A DNA stretch of 64,000 nucleotides from Candidatus Rhodoferax randersensis (lineage in GTDB: Bacteria > Pseudomonadota > Gammaproteobacteria > Burkholderiales > Burkholderiaceae_C), in the NCBI GenBank assembly GCA_016718155.1, contig JADKEH010000009.1:1-64000 (forward strand), read 5' to 3'. Both the position numbers and the translations under genes were made by a program. A model generated the notes under the pieces. It ran no database searches, was not told where the DNA came from, and saw only the letters and a program-made list of their open reading frames with translations. Of this stretch, positions 1-7,823 are shown piece by piece (position 1 is the stretch's first letter; every line of letters starts with the position of its first letter).

Positions 1-1
1 A

Positions 2-1297
2 CGTCAAAATAACATGATCATTATTTATTGCGAATAGGAAGCAGCTTGTAGTTCCATTCACCGTGGAAGTCGGCGCGTTTGAGATTGAGCGCAGCCAGTT
101 CTTCATCGGTGACGGTGATGCCCGTTGGGTAGATGCCGGTGTCGAGTCCGGCTTGGATCTTCAGTCCGGTCTTGGTCGTGGTGTTGGCAATCAGCTTGAT
201 GATGACTTCGTGACTCACCAGTGGCCTGCCACGCCAGTTTCGCGTGATGTTGGAGAACATGCGGTGCTCGATCTTGTTCCACTTGCTCGTGCCAGGCGGG
301 AAGTGACGAACATGCACTGGCATTTGCAGCTTGGTCGCCAATTCCTGTAGCGCCACTTTCCACAAGCGGCAACGACTGCCGTTGCTGCCGCCACCGTCGG
401 CGGTGATCAACAACTCCTTTGCATCGCCATAGCGTTTGGAGCCCATCTTCTTCCACCAGCGCGCGATGGCCTCGGCTGCAAAGCGCGCGGTGTCGTGGTC
501 AATGCCCACGCTCACCCAGCCCTGGTTCTCGCTAATGTCGTAGACGCCATAGGGAATGGCCTTGCCAAGCTCGGTGTCCAGGAAATCGTGGACCTTCACT
601 TTCTCTGGTTCGCCCTTGGGCTGCCACTCGCGCCCGCCGTTCTTGAACGCGCCCACCAGTTCCTTCTTTTTGGTGTCCACCGAGATCACCGGCTGGCCCC
701 GCTGTTGAAACCGCTTCACGCTGGCATTGATGTACTCGAACTGGGCATTGCGATCCGGATGCGCGCTGCCCTCCAGCGTCTTGCGGTTGCCCTGTAAGCT
801 GTACTCCAAGTAGTTGAGCAGGCGCCCAACCGTGCGTGGGCTGACCGGATGCTTTTGACGGGTCAACTCGTTCGCCAACTGGGTCGTACTCTTGAGTGTC
901 CATCGCAAGGGCGATTCGGGATCGCCTCGCGTTGTGGGTTCGACCAGGCTCTCCAAAGCTTGCAGCAATTGCGGATCGGTCTCGGTGTGCCGCTTGCGCC
1001 CCGCGCCCGCTCGACGCAAACCAGACACCACCGGCGCGTCGGGGTCTTCGTCACGCACTGACAGCTCCGCCAATCCCTTGCGAATGGTGTTGGGCGACAT
1101 TCCTATCACGCTACCAACGGCACGCACTCCACCCCAACCATAGGTGCGCGATTCCGCCGCCGCCCATTGCCTGCGCATGCGCTCATCCATCAACACGCTC
1201 AGTGAGCGATACCTTGATTCGATTGCTTGCAGTGCGGCTTCTTCTTGCATAACCGCACTAAACCACACTTCTAAAATATAGTCAACTTATTTTGACG
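2..1297 (-). mobile_element. ISAzo13-type insertion sequence
   Basis: A single transposase gene is bounded by imperfect terminal inverted repeats. CGTCAAAATAA at 2-12 is repeated in reverse complement at 1287-1297, and the match continues weakly inward (TGA after two mismatches). The first base of the window lies just outside the left repeat, so a target duplication cannot be tested on that side. The right end abuts the remains of a tyrosine recombinase gene. The size, about 1.3 kb with one gene, is normal for the family. Confidence 0.85.
21..1268 (-). CDS. ISAzo13 family DDE transposase
   Basis: This 415-residue transposase should cut and join the ends of the surrounding insertion sequence. 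The N-terminal third (about residues 40-155) looks like a helix-turn-helix region, with GMSPNTIRKGL near 57-66. The catalytic core shows VISVDTKKKELVG with Asp198, ITADGGGSNG with Asp291, and FPPGTSKWNKIEHRMF with Glu334, a plausible DDE triad. The longest frame starts with GTG at 1268; an in-frame ATG at 1250 is an alternative, and neither has a strong ribosome binding site. The gene appears intact and fills almost the whole element, its stop being only 20 bases from the left end. Confidence 0.88.
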   Translation of the reverse strand: MWFSAVMQEEAALQAIESRYRSLSVLMDERMRRQWAAAESRTYGWGGVRAVGSVIGMSPNTIRKGLAELSVRDEDPDAPVVSGLRRAGAGRKRHTETDPQLLQALESLVEPTTRGDPESPLRWTLKSTTQLANELTRQKHPVSPRTVGRLLNYLEYSLQGNRKTLEGSAHPDRNAQFEYINASVKRFQQRGQPVISVDTKKKELVGAFKNGGREWQPKGEPEKVKVHDFLDTELGKAIPYGVYDISENQGWVSVGIDHDTARFAAEAIARWWKKMGSKRYGDAKELLITADGGGSNGSRCRLWKVALQELATKLQMPVHVRHFPPGTSKWNKIEHRMFSNITRNWRGRPLVSHEVIIKLIANTTTKTGLKIQAGLDTGIYPTGITVTDEELAALNLKRADFHGEWNYKLLPIRNK

Positions 1298-1389
1298 CGA
1301 GTCCTAACCCGATGAGAACGAAATCCACAACGCCCATGCCGAAGGCCGAGCACCTTTCGCTGACTTACAACCCCCTTCACGATCCTTAA

Positions 1390-2221
1390 AACGAAGAGCA
1401 AGTATCGGGATCGGACAGAACTCGAGCGCTCCTACAAGGCAAAGGGCGTCCGCATCTCCTGTCGTTTGGCACGACCGTAGGCCCGTTTGTTAAGGCGGCG
1501 TGGGAATACCAGGCACAGAACCCGGTCGCCGCCGATTTTCATGCTGCTGGACCTGCTGTGGGGCCTGCGCGGGGACGAGTGCCGTTCGGTCAAATGGCGC
1601 GATCAAATCAGCGAGGCTGAAGCGGAGCGCGACCGCTGGATCGACATGAAAGAACGCGTAGTCCGCATCAATGACGCGAAGAACCGGAGCGACCATGAAT
1701 TCCCGATTGGGCCTTGTGCGTATGAGCTCTTGAAGCTGCGCCGCGAAAGCCAACTCGAAGGAGAGGTCTGGGTGTTTCCAGCGATGTCGCCGAATTCGCT
1801 CAAGGGCTACTACTCCGACCCGACCGTAGCGATGCAGACGGTGCGCGACAAGGCGGGCATCAAGGTGGTGCGCGGGCACGACTTGCGCCGAACATTCGGA
1901 GCGGCGTGCGAGAAGTTGGGGCTGACCGACCGGCAGATCAAGCGAATGCTCGGGCACGGAGTGGCGGGAGGCGAAACCTTGGGCCGCTACACGACCCCGG
2001 AATGGGAGGACATCGCGGACCGGATGAAGAAGGTTGAAGAGGAAATTTTGGAAGGTGGCACCAGCGGTTTACAACGCGTTGAGGCCTCGCAGTGCTGCGC
2101 GTTTGCCGGATGCGGAGGTGGCCGTGATCGATCCCAGGCCCAAGGGGAGGACATCCCAGCGCAAGCCACGATAATCGCGGCATGGAATAAAGGAAGAAAG
2201 GCGAGGCGCGATGTCAGTTGA
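1390..2221 (+). pseudogene. Broken tyrosine recombinase (integrase) of a genomic island
   Basis: The open frame from 1487 encodes the catalytic domain of a phage-type integrase. Arg28 lies in GLRGDECRS, His131 and Arg134 in GHDLRRTFG, His157 in LGHG, and Tyr168 in LGRYTTPEW, the expected R-HxxR-H-Y set. The usual N-terminal core-binding domain is missing from this frame. Coherent integrase-like sequence (PFVKAAWEYQAQNP) continues upstream in another frame from about 1390, so the gene is probably frameshifted near 1500-1530. A short ATG-initiated piece at 1312-1389 may be a further remnant. The tail after residue 185 is of low complexity. The ISAzo13 element sits directly upstream. I infer an inactive integrase of an old integrative element. 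Confidence 0.7.
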
Positions 2222-2972
2222 AGTAGTCGAATCCGAACAGGACGTCGAGACGGCGCCCGCCAAAAAGCAAAAGACGGGCGGACGGGTCAAGAAGTCGCTT
2301 GATCAATTGATGTCAGAGGCCCGGATTCGGAACGAAATCGCGGGCATGAACGACGACACCACGTTGCCCGAGGAGCTGGCGGCGATCTACTTGGGCATAT
2401 CCGTTTCCGAATTGGCTGAAATGCGCAAGCCACCAAAGAAGGTGGCCAAGTCTGCCTCCGCATCAAAGGCTCCACCTCTACCGCGTTTGAAAATGCTCAA
2501 GCCCATTCGAGAAGGGGCGGTGGGGCAAAACCAAAAGGTGCTCTACAAGATGGGTCATCTTCGGGCCTATCAAGACAGCATCACCGTCGAGTCGTCTTTC
2601 GATGCCGCCGTCGTCGGCGGAATCTACGGGTTCATGACGATTCAAGCCCCGTTTTTCGCCAAGCCCGCTACGCGCTCCGACCGGGGCCGCGCGACCTTGG
2701 TCGGCAAAGCGTGGGACAAGGCCGATCCGCATTGGGGCGAGCGCTTCAAGGCCTTGTTCGATGGAAAGCTGCGGGCGGTATGGATGACCCCCGCGGAAGC
2801 CGCTTCGAGCCGATGGGCGAAGCTGGCGGACCACAGGAAGTTCGCCAAGCCTTGGCTCGCGGTTTTGAAGGGCGAGGCCAGCGCCGTTCGAGCGGCGTTG
2901 GAGGCGACAGGCATCGCAACGGTTGCGGCGGAGGCGCCGCTGAAACATGCTCGCAGGGCGAGCGGGCTTTGA
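2211..2972 (+). CDS. Unknown island protein, possible helix-turn-helix
   Basis: I do not recognise this 253-residue protein. Its ATG lies inside the last 11 bases of the integrase remnant, which suggests translational coupling in the original element. The first 45 residues are charged and rich in Lys and Glu. Residues about 53-120 (ELAAIYLGISVSELAEMRKP, then YKMGHLRAYQDSI) resemble the layout of AlpA/excisionase-like DNA-binding domains, where a short helix-turn-helix precedes a 'wing' and a helix. The rest has no motif I can name. An excisionase or element-specific regulator is a guess from position only. Confidence 0.5.
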   Translation: MSVEVVESEQDVETAPAKKQKTGGRVKKSLDQLMSEARIRNEIAGMNDDTTLPEELAAIYLGISVSELAEMRKPPKKVAKSASASKAPPLPRLKMLKPIREGAVGQNQKVLYKMGHLRAYQDSITVESSFDAAVVGGIYGFMTIQAPFFAKPATRSDRGRATLVGKAWDKADPHWGERFKALFDGKLRAVWMTPAEAASSRWAKLADHRKFAKPWLAVLKGEASAVRAALEATGIATVAAEAPLKHARRASGL

Positions 2973-3197
2973 AATGGCTTTCGTAGCCGAAAGCTGAAAG
3001 GACGAAAACGAAGAGGTAGTGGTGTGCGGAGGGGCGGGCTTGCTGTTTCTGCCAGCCTATCAGACCGTTCTCGCCGTCAAGGCCATCGCGCATGGGAGCC
3101 ATGCGCTCGCGTCCTTCGGCCGTTGGCAGCCTTGACCGCTGCGCTGCGGCCCGATGGACGGCCAGCAGGCAATCCCGCCTGCTACCAGGAGCGCGAC

Positions 3198-3694
3198 ATG
3201 GCGCAACAAACCCACTTCGGACTTTTCACCGTCAATGCGGACGGCCAATTCATCCCCGCGTCGGTCGACGCGATCATCGCCACCGCGCGGACATGCCTCG
3301 ACAGCATGTTTGTCCGCGAGGCGGCCTTGGGCAGCCCGATGCGGCCAAGGACTACCTGTCGTTGAAGCTCGGGCAGCTCGAGCACGAGGTGTTCGCCGTC
3401 GTCTTCTTGGATGCGCAGAACCGCGTCATCGAATGCCGCGAAATGTTCCGGGGCACGCTGACCCAAACGTCGGTCTATCCAAGGGAAGTGGTCAAGGCGT
3501 CGCTTCAGCTCAACGCGGCGGCGTTGATCCTGGCCCACAACCATCCATCCGGAGTCGCCGAGCCGAGCAGGGCGGACGAATACCTGACGCAGACGCTCAA
3601 AACCGCGCTGGGCATGATCGACGTGAGAGTGATCGACCACATGGTGGTCGCGGGCGGGCGTGTGGTGTCCTTCGCGGAGCGCGGCCTCTTGTGA
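3198..3694 (+). pseudogene. radC: RadC/JAB-domain protein, frameshifted
   Basis: An ATG at 3198 with AGGAG seven bases upstream begins MAQQTHFGLFTVNADGQF, then runs into a stop near 3366. RadC-like sequence resumes in the -1 frame from about 3340 (DAAKDYLSLKLGQLEHEVF) to 3694. One missing base after GGCAGCCC near 3335 would join the two parts. The metalloprotease-like JAMM motif HNHPSGVAEPSRAD is intact. Such short RadC proteins (about 165 residues when repaired) are common on integrative elements and are much smaller than chromosomal RadC. Their role is unproven. A strong terminator follows, so this was the end of a transcript. Sequencing error is an alternative to true decay. Confidence 0.8.
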
Positions 3695-3698
3695 CCAC

Positions 3699-3719
3699 GG
3701 GGGTCTTGCCCCCTTTTTT
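3699..3719 (+). terminator. Rho-independent terminator after radC remnant
   Basis: GGGGG-TCTTG-CCCCC is followed by six T, five bases after the radC stop codon. Confidence 0.8.
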
Positions 3720-3758
3720 GACCTGGCCAGTCGCGGCGGCGCAGCGAGCTGCCGGAGC

Positions 3759-4127
3759 CTACGGCTTGCGCTTGTCGGCAGGCCTCTTGCGCAGGTGCGT
3801 GGTCAGTTGATCCACGATGCCCGCCACGAGCTGGCGATCTGCGGGAGACAGCCCCGCGATTTGATGGGCAATGGCAGCGGCTTGGTCGGCGTCGCGGTCG
3901 CTAGCTTCGAGCAGAAGCTCATCCACCCTGCATCCGTAAAGGTCTGCGAACTCGAAGAGACGCCCAAGCGTAGGCGCGGCGACTCCGCGCTCCATGCGCG
4001 AGACGGCCTCATTGCCAATGTCGAGCCTTGCTGCGGCATCTTCCTGTGTGAACCCCGCCTCCTGCCGCCTGCGCGCGATGCACGCGCCGACAGCCGAGGC
4101 GATCTGTCGCTGTCGTGCTGAATCCAT
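3759..4127 (-). CDS. XRE-family transcriptional regulator
   Basis: This is a 122-residue Cro/CI-type DNA-binding protein. A helix-turn-helix of the HTH_3 type spans about residues 10-62 (IARRRQEAGFTQEDAAARLDI, then AVSRMERGVAAPTLGRLFEFA). The C-terminal 60 residues are helical and probably dimerise. I chose the ATG at 4127 because GGAG lies 7-8 bases upstream; the longer frame uses TTG at 4139. The gene diverges from the DUF4755-like gene, and the shared region holds a palindrome that could be its operator. Self-regulation is inferred from this layout. The gene itself looks intact although its surroundings are decayed. Confidence 0.85.
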   Translation of the reverse strand: MDSARQRQIASAVGACIARRRQEAGFTQEDAAARLDIGNEAVSRMERGVAAPTLGRLFEFADLYGCRVDELLLEASDRDADQAAAIAHQIAGLSPADRQLVAGIVDQLTTHLRKRPADKRKP

Positions 4128-4187
4128 GTGTAACTCCAATCAACTTGAATGGTCGTGTTTCAACTCCTTTGTTTGAAGGTCTTAAAA

Positions 4188-4215
4188 GGTTGAGTGTCAA
4201 CCTATTGGGTAGAAT
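4188..4215 (+). promoter_or_regulatory. Palindromic operator candidate and -10 box
   Basis: GGTTGA-GTG-TCAACC at 4188-4202 is a perfect 6-bp inverted repeat in the divergent region between the XRE regulator and the membrane protein gene. TAGAAT at 4210-4215 fits a -10 box for the rightward gene, which places the palindrome over the -35 region. Binding by the XRE protein is inferred. Confidence 0.5.
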
Positions 4216-4271
4216 TCGCGTTGCATTTGGGCGCGACGTGAAAGTAAACCAATTTGGATAAGGAGTGGGTG

Positions 4272-4788
4272 ATGGGTTTTTTATGGACAGGTGCGATTTT
4301 TTGGGGTGTGTTCTTTTGCATTGGCAGCCTTGGGGTGAAGAGCGACGGGCCGTTGCTCTTTTTGGTGGGCTGCGTGCCCACAGGCCTGCTGGTCTGGTTC
4401 TTAATCCATCGGGCAAGCAAGCGCGAGGCGGCGCATCAAGCGATGCTGCGGGAAGCGGGGGTGTCGCAAGGCTCAGGCTTCGACCATGCGGAGGCGGACA
4501 CCGGCATTGCCCTCAACAAGCAGGCCAAGACCCTGACCCTGTTGATCGGGGCCTTTCACAAGACCTATTCGTTCGCGGACATCCGCGAGTGGGAAGCCAT
4601 CAAGGAAACGCCGGGCGTGGGTCGGTGGGGGCAACCTGCGGGGGTGGGGGGGGGGAGTGGCCATAAATCGCCGGGCGGGGGGCAAAACGGGGATGTGCGA
4701 CGGTTCGGGACGTGGACAACCCGAAATGGCGCATAGCCATGAAAGATAAGCCCACGCAGGCCCCTGGGTGGAGCGGATGCGCCAAGAG
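4272..4788 (+). pseudogene. DUF4755-like membrane protein, frameshifted and cut by IS21
   Basis: An ATG at 4272 preceded by AAGGAG at optimal distance starts a small membrane protein. Two transmembrane segments span about residues 2-20 and 27-45, followed by a soluble part (TLTLLIGAFHKTYSFADIRE). After G-rich tracts near 4620-4660 the reading frame is lost. A neighbouring frame carries VRDVDNPKWRIAMKDKPTQA (ending near 4760), which is what I expect at the end of this family, and a third frame then gives WVERMRQE. The IS21 left end begins at 4789. The gene therefore has at least two frame breaks and a lost 3' end. The family name is from memory and should be treated as likely, not certain. Confidence 0.6.
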
Positions 4789-4903
4789 TGTTGACGCCGA
4801 CCGAAAACTGACCCACTTATAGAGGTTGTGCCGACCCAAAATTGACCCAGGTGTTTTACTGGCTCTGCCCGTTTTTTGGGCAGGAGCAACAAAGGTGATC
4901 ACC

Positions 4904-6406
4904 ATGGAAATGTTGGGCAAAGTCAGACGGCTTTATTCCCGCGGCAAGAAGTCGCTGCACGAGATAGCCAAGACCACGGGGCTGTCTCGCAACACGATAC
5001 GCAAGTGGGTGCGAGATACCGCGGAGGTGGCCAAACCGACGTACCGGCGCAAGGAGATGCCGTGCAAGCTCACGGCGTTTGCCCAGGCGCTGGAGATGGC
5101 CCTCAAAGCCGACGCGCACCGCACCAAGCAGAACCGTCGCACGGCCAAGGCGCTGTTTGTGCAGATCAAGGCGGCGGGCTACACCGGCGGTTACAGCCGC
5201 GTCACCGATTTCATCCGGGCCTGGCGCGAGCACGAGGGCAACGCGCCCAAGGCATTTGTGCCATTGGCGTTCGAGTTGGGTGAAGCTTTCCAGTTCGACT
5301 GGAGCGATGAGGGCATGGTGGTGGGCGGCATCTTCTACAAGTTGCAGGTTGCCCACCTGAAGCTGTGTGCCAGCCGCGCCTTCTGGCTGGTGGCGTACCC
5401 CAGCCAGGGCCATGAAATGCTCTTTGACGCCCATACGCGGGCCTTCACGGCTCTGGGCGGGATCCCGCGGCGCGGAATCTACGACAACATGAAGACGGCG
5501 GTGGACAAGGTCAAGAAAGGAAAGGGCCGTGTCGTCAATGCGCGCTTCACGGCGATGTGCGCGCACTACCTGTTCGATAGCGACTTCTGCAACGTGGCCT
5601 CCGGTTGGGAGAAGGGGGTGGTGGAGAAGAACGTGCAGGACAGCCGCCGGCGCATATGGCTCGATGCCCAGAAGATCCAGTGGGGATCGTTTGCCGATCT
5701 CAACGCCTGGCTGGGTGAGCGATGCCGAGCTTTGTGGGGCGAGCTACGCCACCCGGAGTACAAGGGGTTCAGCGTGCTGGAGATGCTGGAGCAAGAACGC
5801 CTGGAGATGATGCCCATGCCCACACCGTTTGATGGTTACGTCGAGAAGCCTTCGCGGGTGAGCAGCACCTGCCTGGTCTCGGTGGCGCGCAACCGGTACT
5901 CGGCGCCGTGTGAGTTGGCCAACCACCGGGTCAGCACTCGGCTGTATCCCACGCGGGTGGAGATCGCCACGGCCGACGCCATCGTCGCCAGCCATGAGCG
6001 ACTGGCTGACCGCGGTCACATCCGCTACGACTGGCAGCACTACATCGCCCTGGTGCAGCGCAAGCCCGGGGCCTTGCGCAATGGCGCTCCCTTTGCCGAC
6101 CTGCCGGCACCACTGCAGCGGCTCAGGCTGGGCTTGATGCGACACGCCGGCGGCGACAGGGTGATGGCGCAGGTGCTGGCCGCCGTGCCCACTGCGGGCC
6201 TGGAGGCCGTGCTGGTGGCGGTGGACCTGGTGGTGGAGTCCGGTGCACTCAGTGCCGAGCACGTCCTCAACGTCGTGGCTCGGCTCAATGCAGCGCCGGT
6301 GCCCGATTCGGTGGCCACCACGCTGCAACTGACGCAGGCACCGCTGGCCAACACCAGCCGCTACGACAGTCTGCGTGGCGAGGTGGAGGTCAGCCATGCG
6401 TCGTGA
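4904..6406 (+). CDS. istA: IS21-type transposase IstA
   Basis: This 500-residue transposase carries out strand transfer together with IstB. An N-terminal helix-turn-helix (KSLHEIAKTTGLSRNTIRKW, residues about 14-33) is followed by an integrase-like core with FQFDWSDEGM (first Asp), GIYDNMKTAVDKV (second Asp) and GWEKGVVEKNVQDSRR (Glu region). I took the ATG at 4904, preceded by AAGGTG, rather than the longer frame from 4826, which would run into the terminal repeats. The stop overlaps istB by 11 bases, the normal coupling in this family. The gene looks intact. Confidence 0.92.
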   Translation: MEMLGKVRRLYSRGKKSLHEIAKTTGLSRNTIRKWVRDTAEVAKPTYRRKEMPCKLTAFAQALEMALKADAHRTKQNRRTAKALFVQIKAAGYTGGYSRVTDFIRAWREHEGNAPKAFVPLAFELGEAFQFDWSDEGMVVGGIFYKLQVAHLKLCASRAFWLVAYPSQGHEMLFDAHTRAFTALGGIPRRGIYDNMKTAVDKVKKGKGRVVNARFTAMCAHYLFDSDFCNVASGWEKGVVEKNVQDSRRRIWLDAQKIQWGSFADLNAWLGERCRALWGELRHPEYKGFSVLEMLEQERLEMMPMPTPFDGYVEKPSRVSSTCLVSVARNRYSAPCELANHRVSTRLYPTRVEIATADAIVASHERLADRGHIRYDWQHYIALVQRKPGALRNGAPFADLPAPLQRLRLGLMRHAGGDRVMAQVLAAVPTAGLEAVLVAVDLVVESGALSAEHVLNVVARLNAAPVPDSVATTLQLTQAPLANTSRYDSLRGEVEVSHAS

Positions 6407-7211
6407 TGTCGCCACCGAACTCAAAGAGCTGCGTCTGCTGGGCATGGTGGGTGCCTGGACGGACCTGTTGGCCCAGGGCGAGTCGCAGATCGCGGCCTCC
6501 AAGTGGTTGATCGAACATTTGCTGCAGGCCGAGTACACGGACCGGGCGATGCGCTCCATCAGCCACCAGATGAAGGTGGCCAGGTTTCCGATCCACCGTG
6601 ATCTGGCCGGGTTTGACTTCGCCTGCGAATCGGCCGCGCAGATCGACGAGGGCCAGATCGACAAGCTCGCCACACTGGAGTTTGTGGACACGGCGCAGAA
6701 CGTCGTGTTCATTGGCGGGCCGGGCAGCGGCAAGACGCACCTGGCCACAGCGATCGGGGTGGCTGGCATCACCAAGCGCGGCTTGCGGGTGCGCTTCTAC
6801 TGCACGGTCGACCTGGTCAATGCGCTGGAGGCCGAGAAGGCCCAGGGCAAGGCGGGGCGGATCGCGCAGTCGCTCTTGCGAATGGATCTGGTCATCCTTG
6901 ATGAGCTCGGGTATTTGCCGTTCAGTCAGGCCGGTGGGGCGTTGCTGTTCCATCTGCTGTCCAAGCTGTACGAGCACACCAGCGTGGCGATCACCACCAA
7001 CCTGAGCTTCTCGGAGTGGACCAGCGTGTTCGGCGACGCCAAGATGACCACCGCGCTGCTGGACCGGCTGACCCACCACTGCCACATCGTCGAGACGGGC
7101 AACAACTCGCATCGGTACAACCAGAGCAGCGTGGCGGCCAAGTCACGCATCAAGGAGCGCGAGCACTCGCGCAAGAAGGCCAAGGCCGCGTCGCCGGACG
7201 AACCGTTCTGA
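6396..7211 (+). CDS. istB: IS21-type helper ATPase IstB
   Basis: This 271-residue DnaC-like AAA+ ATPase regulates target choice and activates IstA. Walker A is GGPGSGKT at about residues 107-114, and Walker B is DLVILDELGY. The ATG at 6396 is preceded by GGAGG and lies within the end of istA. An upstream GTG at 6375 is in frame but less likely. The C-terminus is basic (KSRIKEREHSRKKAK). There is no sign of decay, so the element may still be able to transpose. Confidence 0.92.
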   Translation: MRRDVATELKELRLLGMVGAWTDLLAQGESQIAASKWLIEHLLQAEYTDRAMRSISHQMKVARFPIHRDLAGFDFACESAAQIDEGQIDKLATLEFVDTAQNVVFIGGPGSGKTHLATAIGVAGITKRGLRVRFYCTVDLVNALEAEKAQGKAGRIAQSLLRMDLVILDELGYLPFSQAGGALLFHLLSKLYEHTSVAITTNLSFSEWTSVFGDAKMTTALLDRLTHHCHIVETGNNSHRYNQSSVAAKSRIKEREHSRKKAKAASPDEPF

Positions 7212-7220
7212 CGCGCCCGC

Positions 7221-7269
7221 GCACGGGGAAATCCGCTACGGGCTACGCCCTTCGCTCCTTTCCCCGTGC
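7221..7269 (+). terminator. Large hairpin after istB
   Basis: GCACGGGGAAA at 7221-7231 pairs perfectly with TTTCCCCGTGC at 7259-7269, leaving a 27-base loop. It lies inside the IS21 element ten bases after the istB stop and may end its transcript; there is no long T tract. Confidence 0.4.
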
Positions 7270-7420
7270 AGGTTCTGCAGACAAAAACTAGAACCAGGGA
7301 AGGAAGTCAAAAGCAGAGCATTGAGTACACTTATCCACAGTTGCCAATTCAAACGGCAGCTATCCGTCCTGGGTCAATATTGAATCGGCAGGGTGGGTCA
7401 GTATTCAATCGGCGCGAACA

Positions 7421-7823
7421 TGGAGGGCTCCGATTTGTTGTTTGCTCGGGGTGTCAAAACTGCGTTTTGGCGGACTTTCTGGGGCGCCAATCAGGGGCGA
7501 AAACGCGATCCAAAGAGGCTCCATCTTCATTGGTGAGCGGGGAGTGAAGCAGGGCGCGGAGGGTGAGTCTAACGGTGCTGAAAACGCGCCGTCAAGATGC
7601 CGACAAAAACGGAAAAATCAGGATTTAACCCGCATGAATGCTAGGTTGCGCTAATGATGGGCCATCATGGGGGTGTGCGCTTTGTCGGGATCGGTCATTG
7701 CGTGAAGTCTAGCAACACCGGGGGCGCTGCCCACTGCCGACGCAGCGGCAACCAGGGGCCACCGCACTGCGGGCAAGGCTGCTAGAGTCTGGGCCATGAC
7801 CACACCCGTGCCAGGCAATCGCC
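7421..7823. other. Gap between IS21 and the first GGDEF-EAL gene
   Basis: About 400 bases without a convincing gene. Short open frames are present but show no recognisable protein. No tRNA or attachment-site repeat matching the integrase remnant was seen. It should hold the promoter of the downstream cyclic-di-GMP gene, though no clear -35/-10 pair stands out. Confidence 0.5.

Larger units (their letters stand above)
4789..7420 (+). mobile_element. IS21-family insertion sequence
   Basis: A complete element with istA and istB. The left end starts TGTTGACGCCGACCG and the right end, read inward, starts TGTTCGCGCCGATTG. Both continue to a shared ACTGACCCAC. At each end a second, internal copy of the motif follows (CCGACCCAAAATTGACCC on the left; CCGATTCAATATTGACCC on the right), as is typical of IS21 transposase binding sites. 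The flanking bases (AAGAG left, TGGAG right) do not form an obvious target duplication. The element interrupts the DUF4755-like gene. Confidence 0.92.

Noticed and set aside
4789..4860. Possible CRISPR-like or direct repeats near the IS21 left end
   Set aside because: The repeated CCGACC...TGACCC units are the terminal and internal transposase binding sites of IS21, matched at the right end.
7600..7800. An integrase attachment site or tRNA end near the first GGDEF-EAL gene
   Set aside because: No tRNA-like sequence or direct repeat with the integrase region was found.
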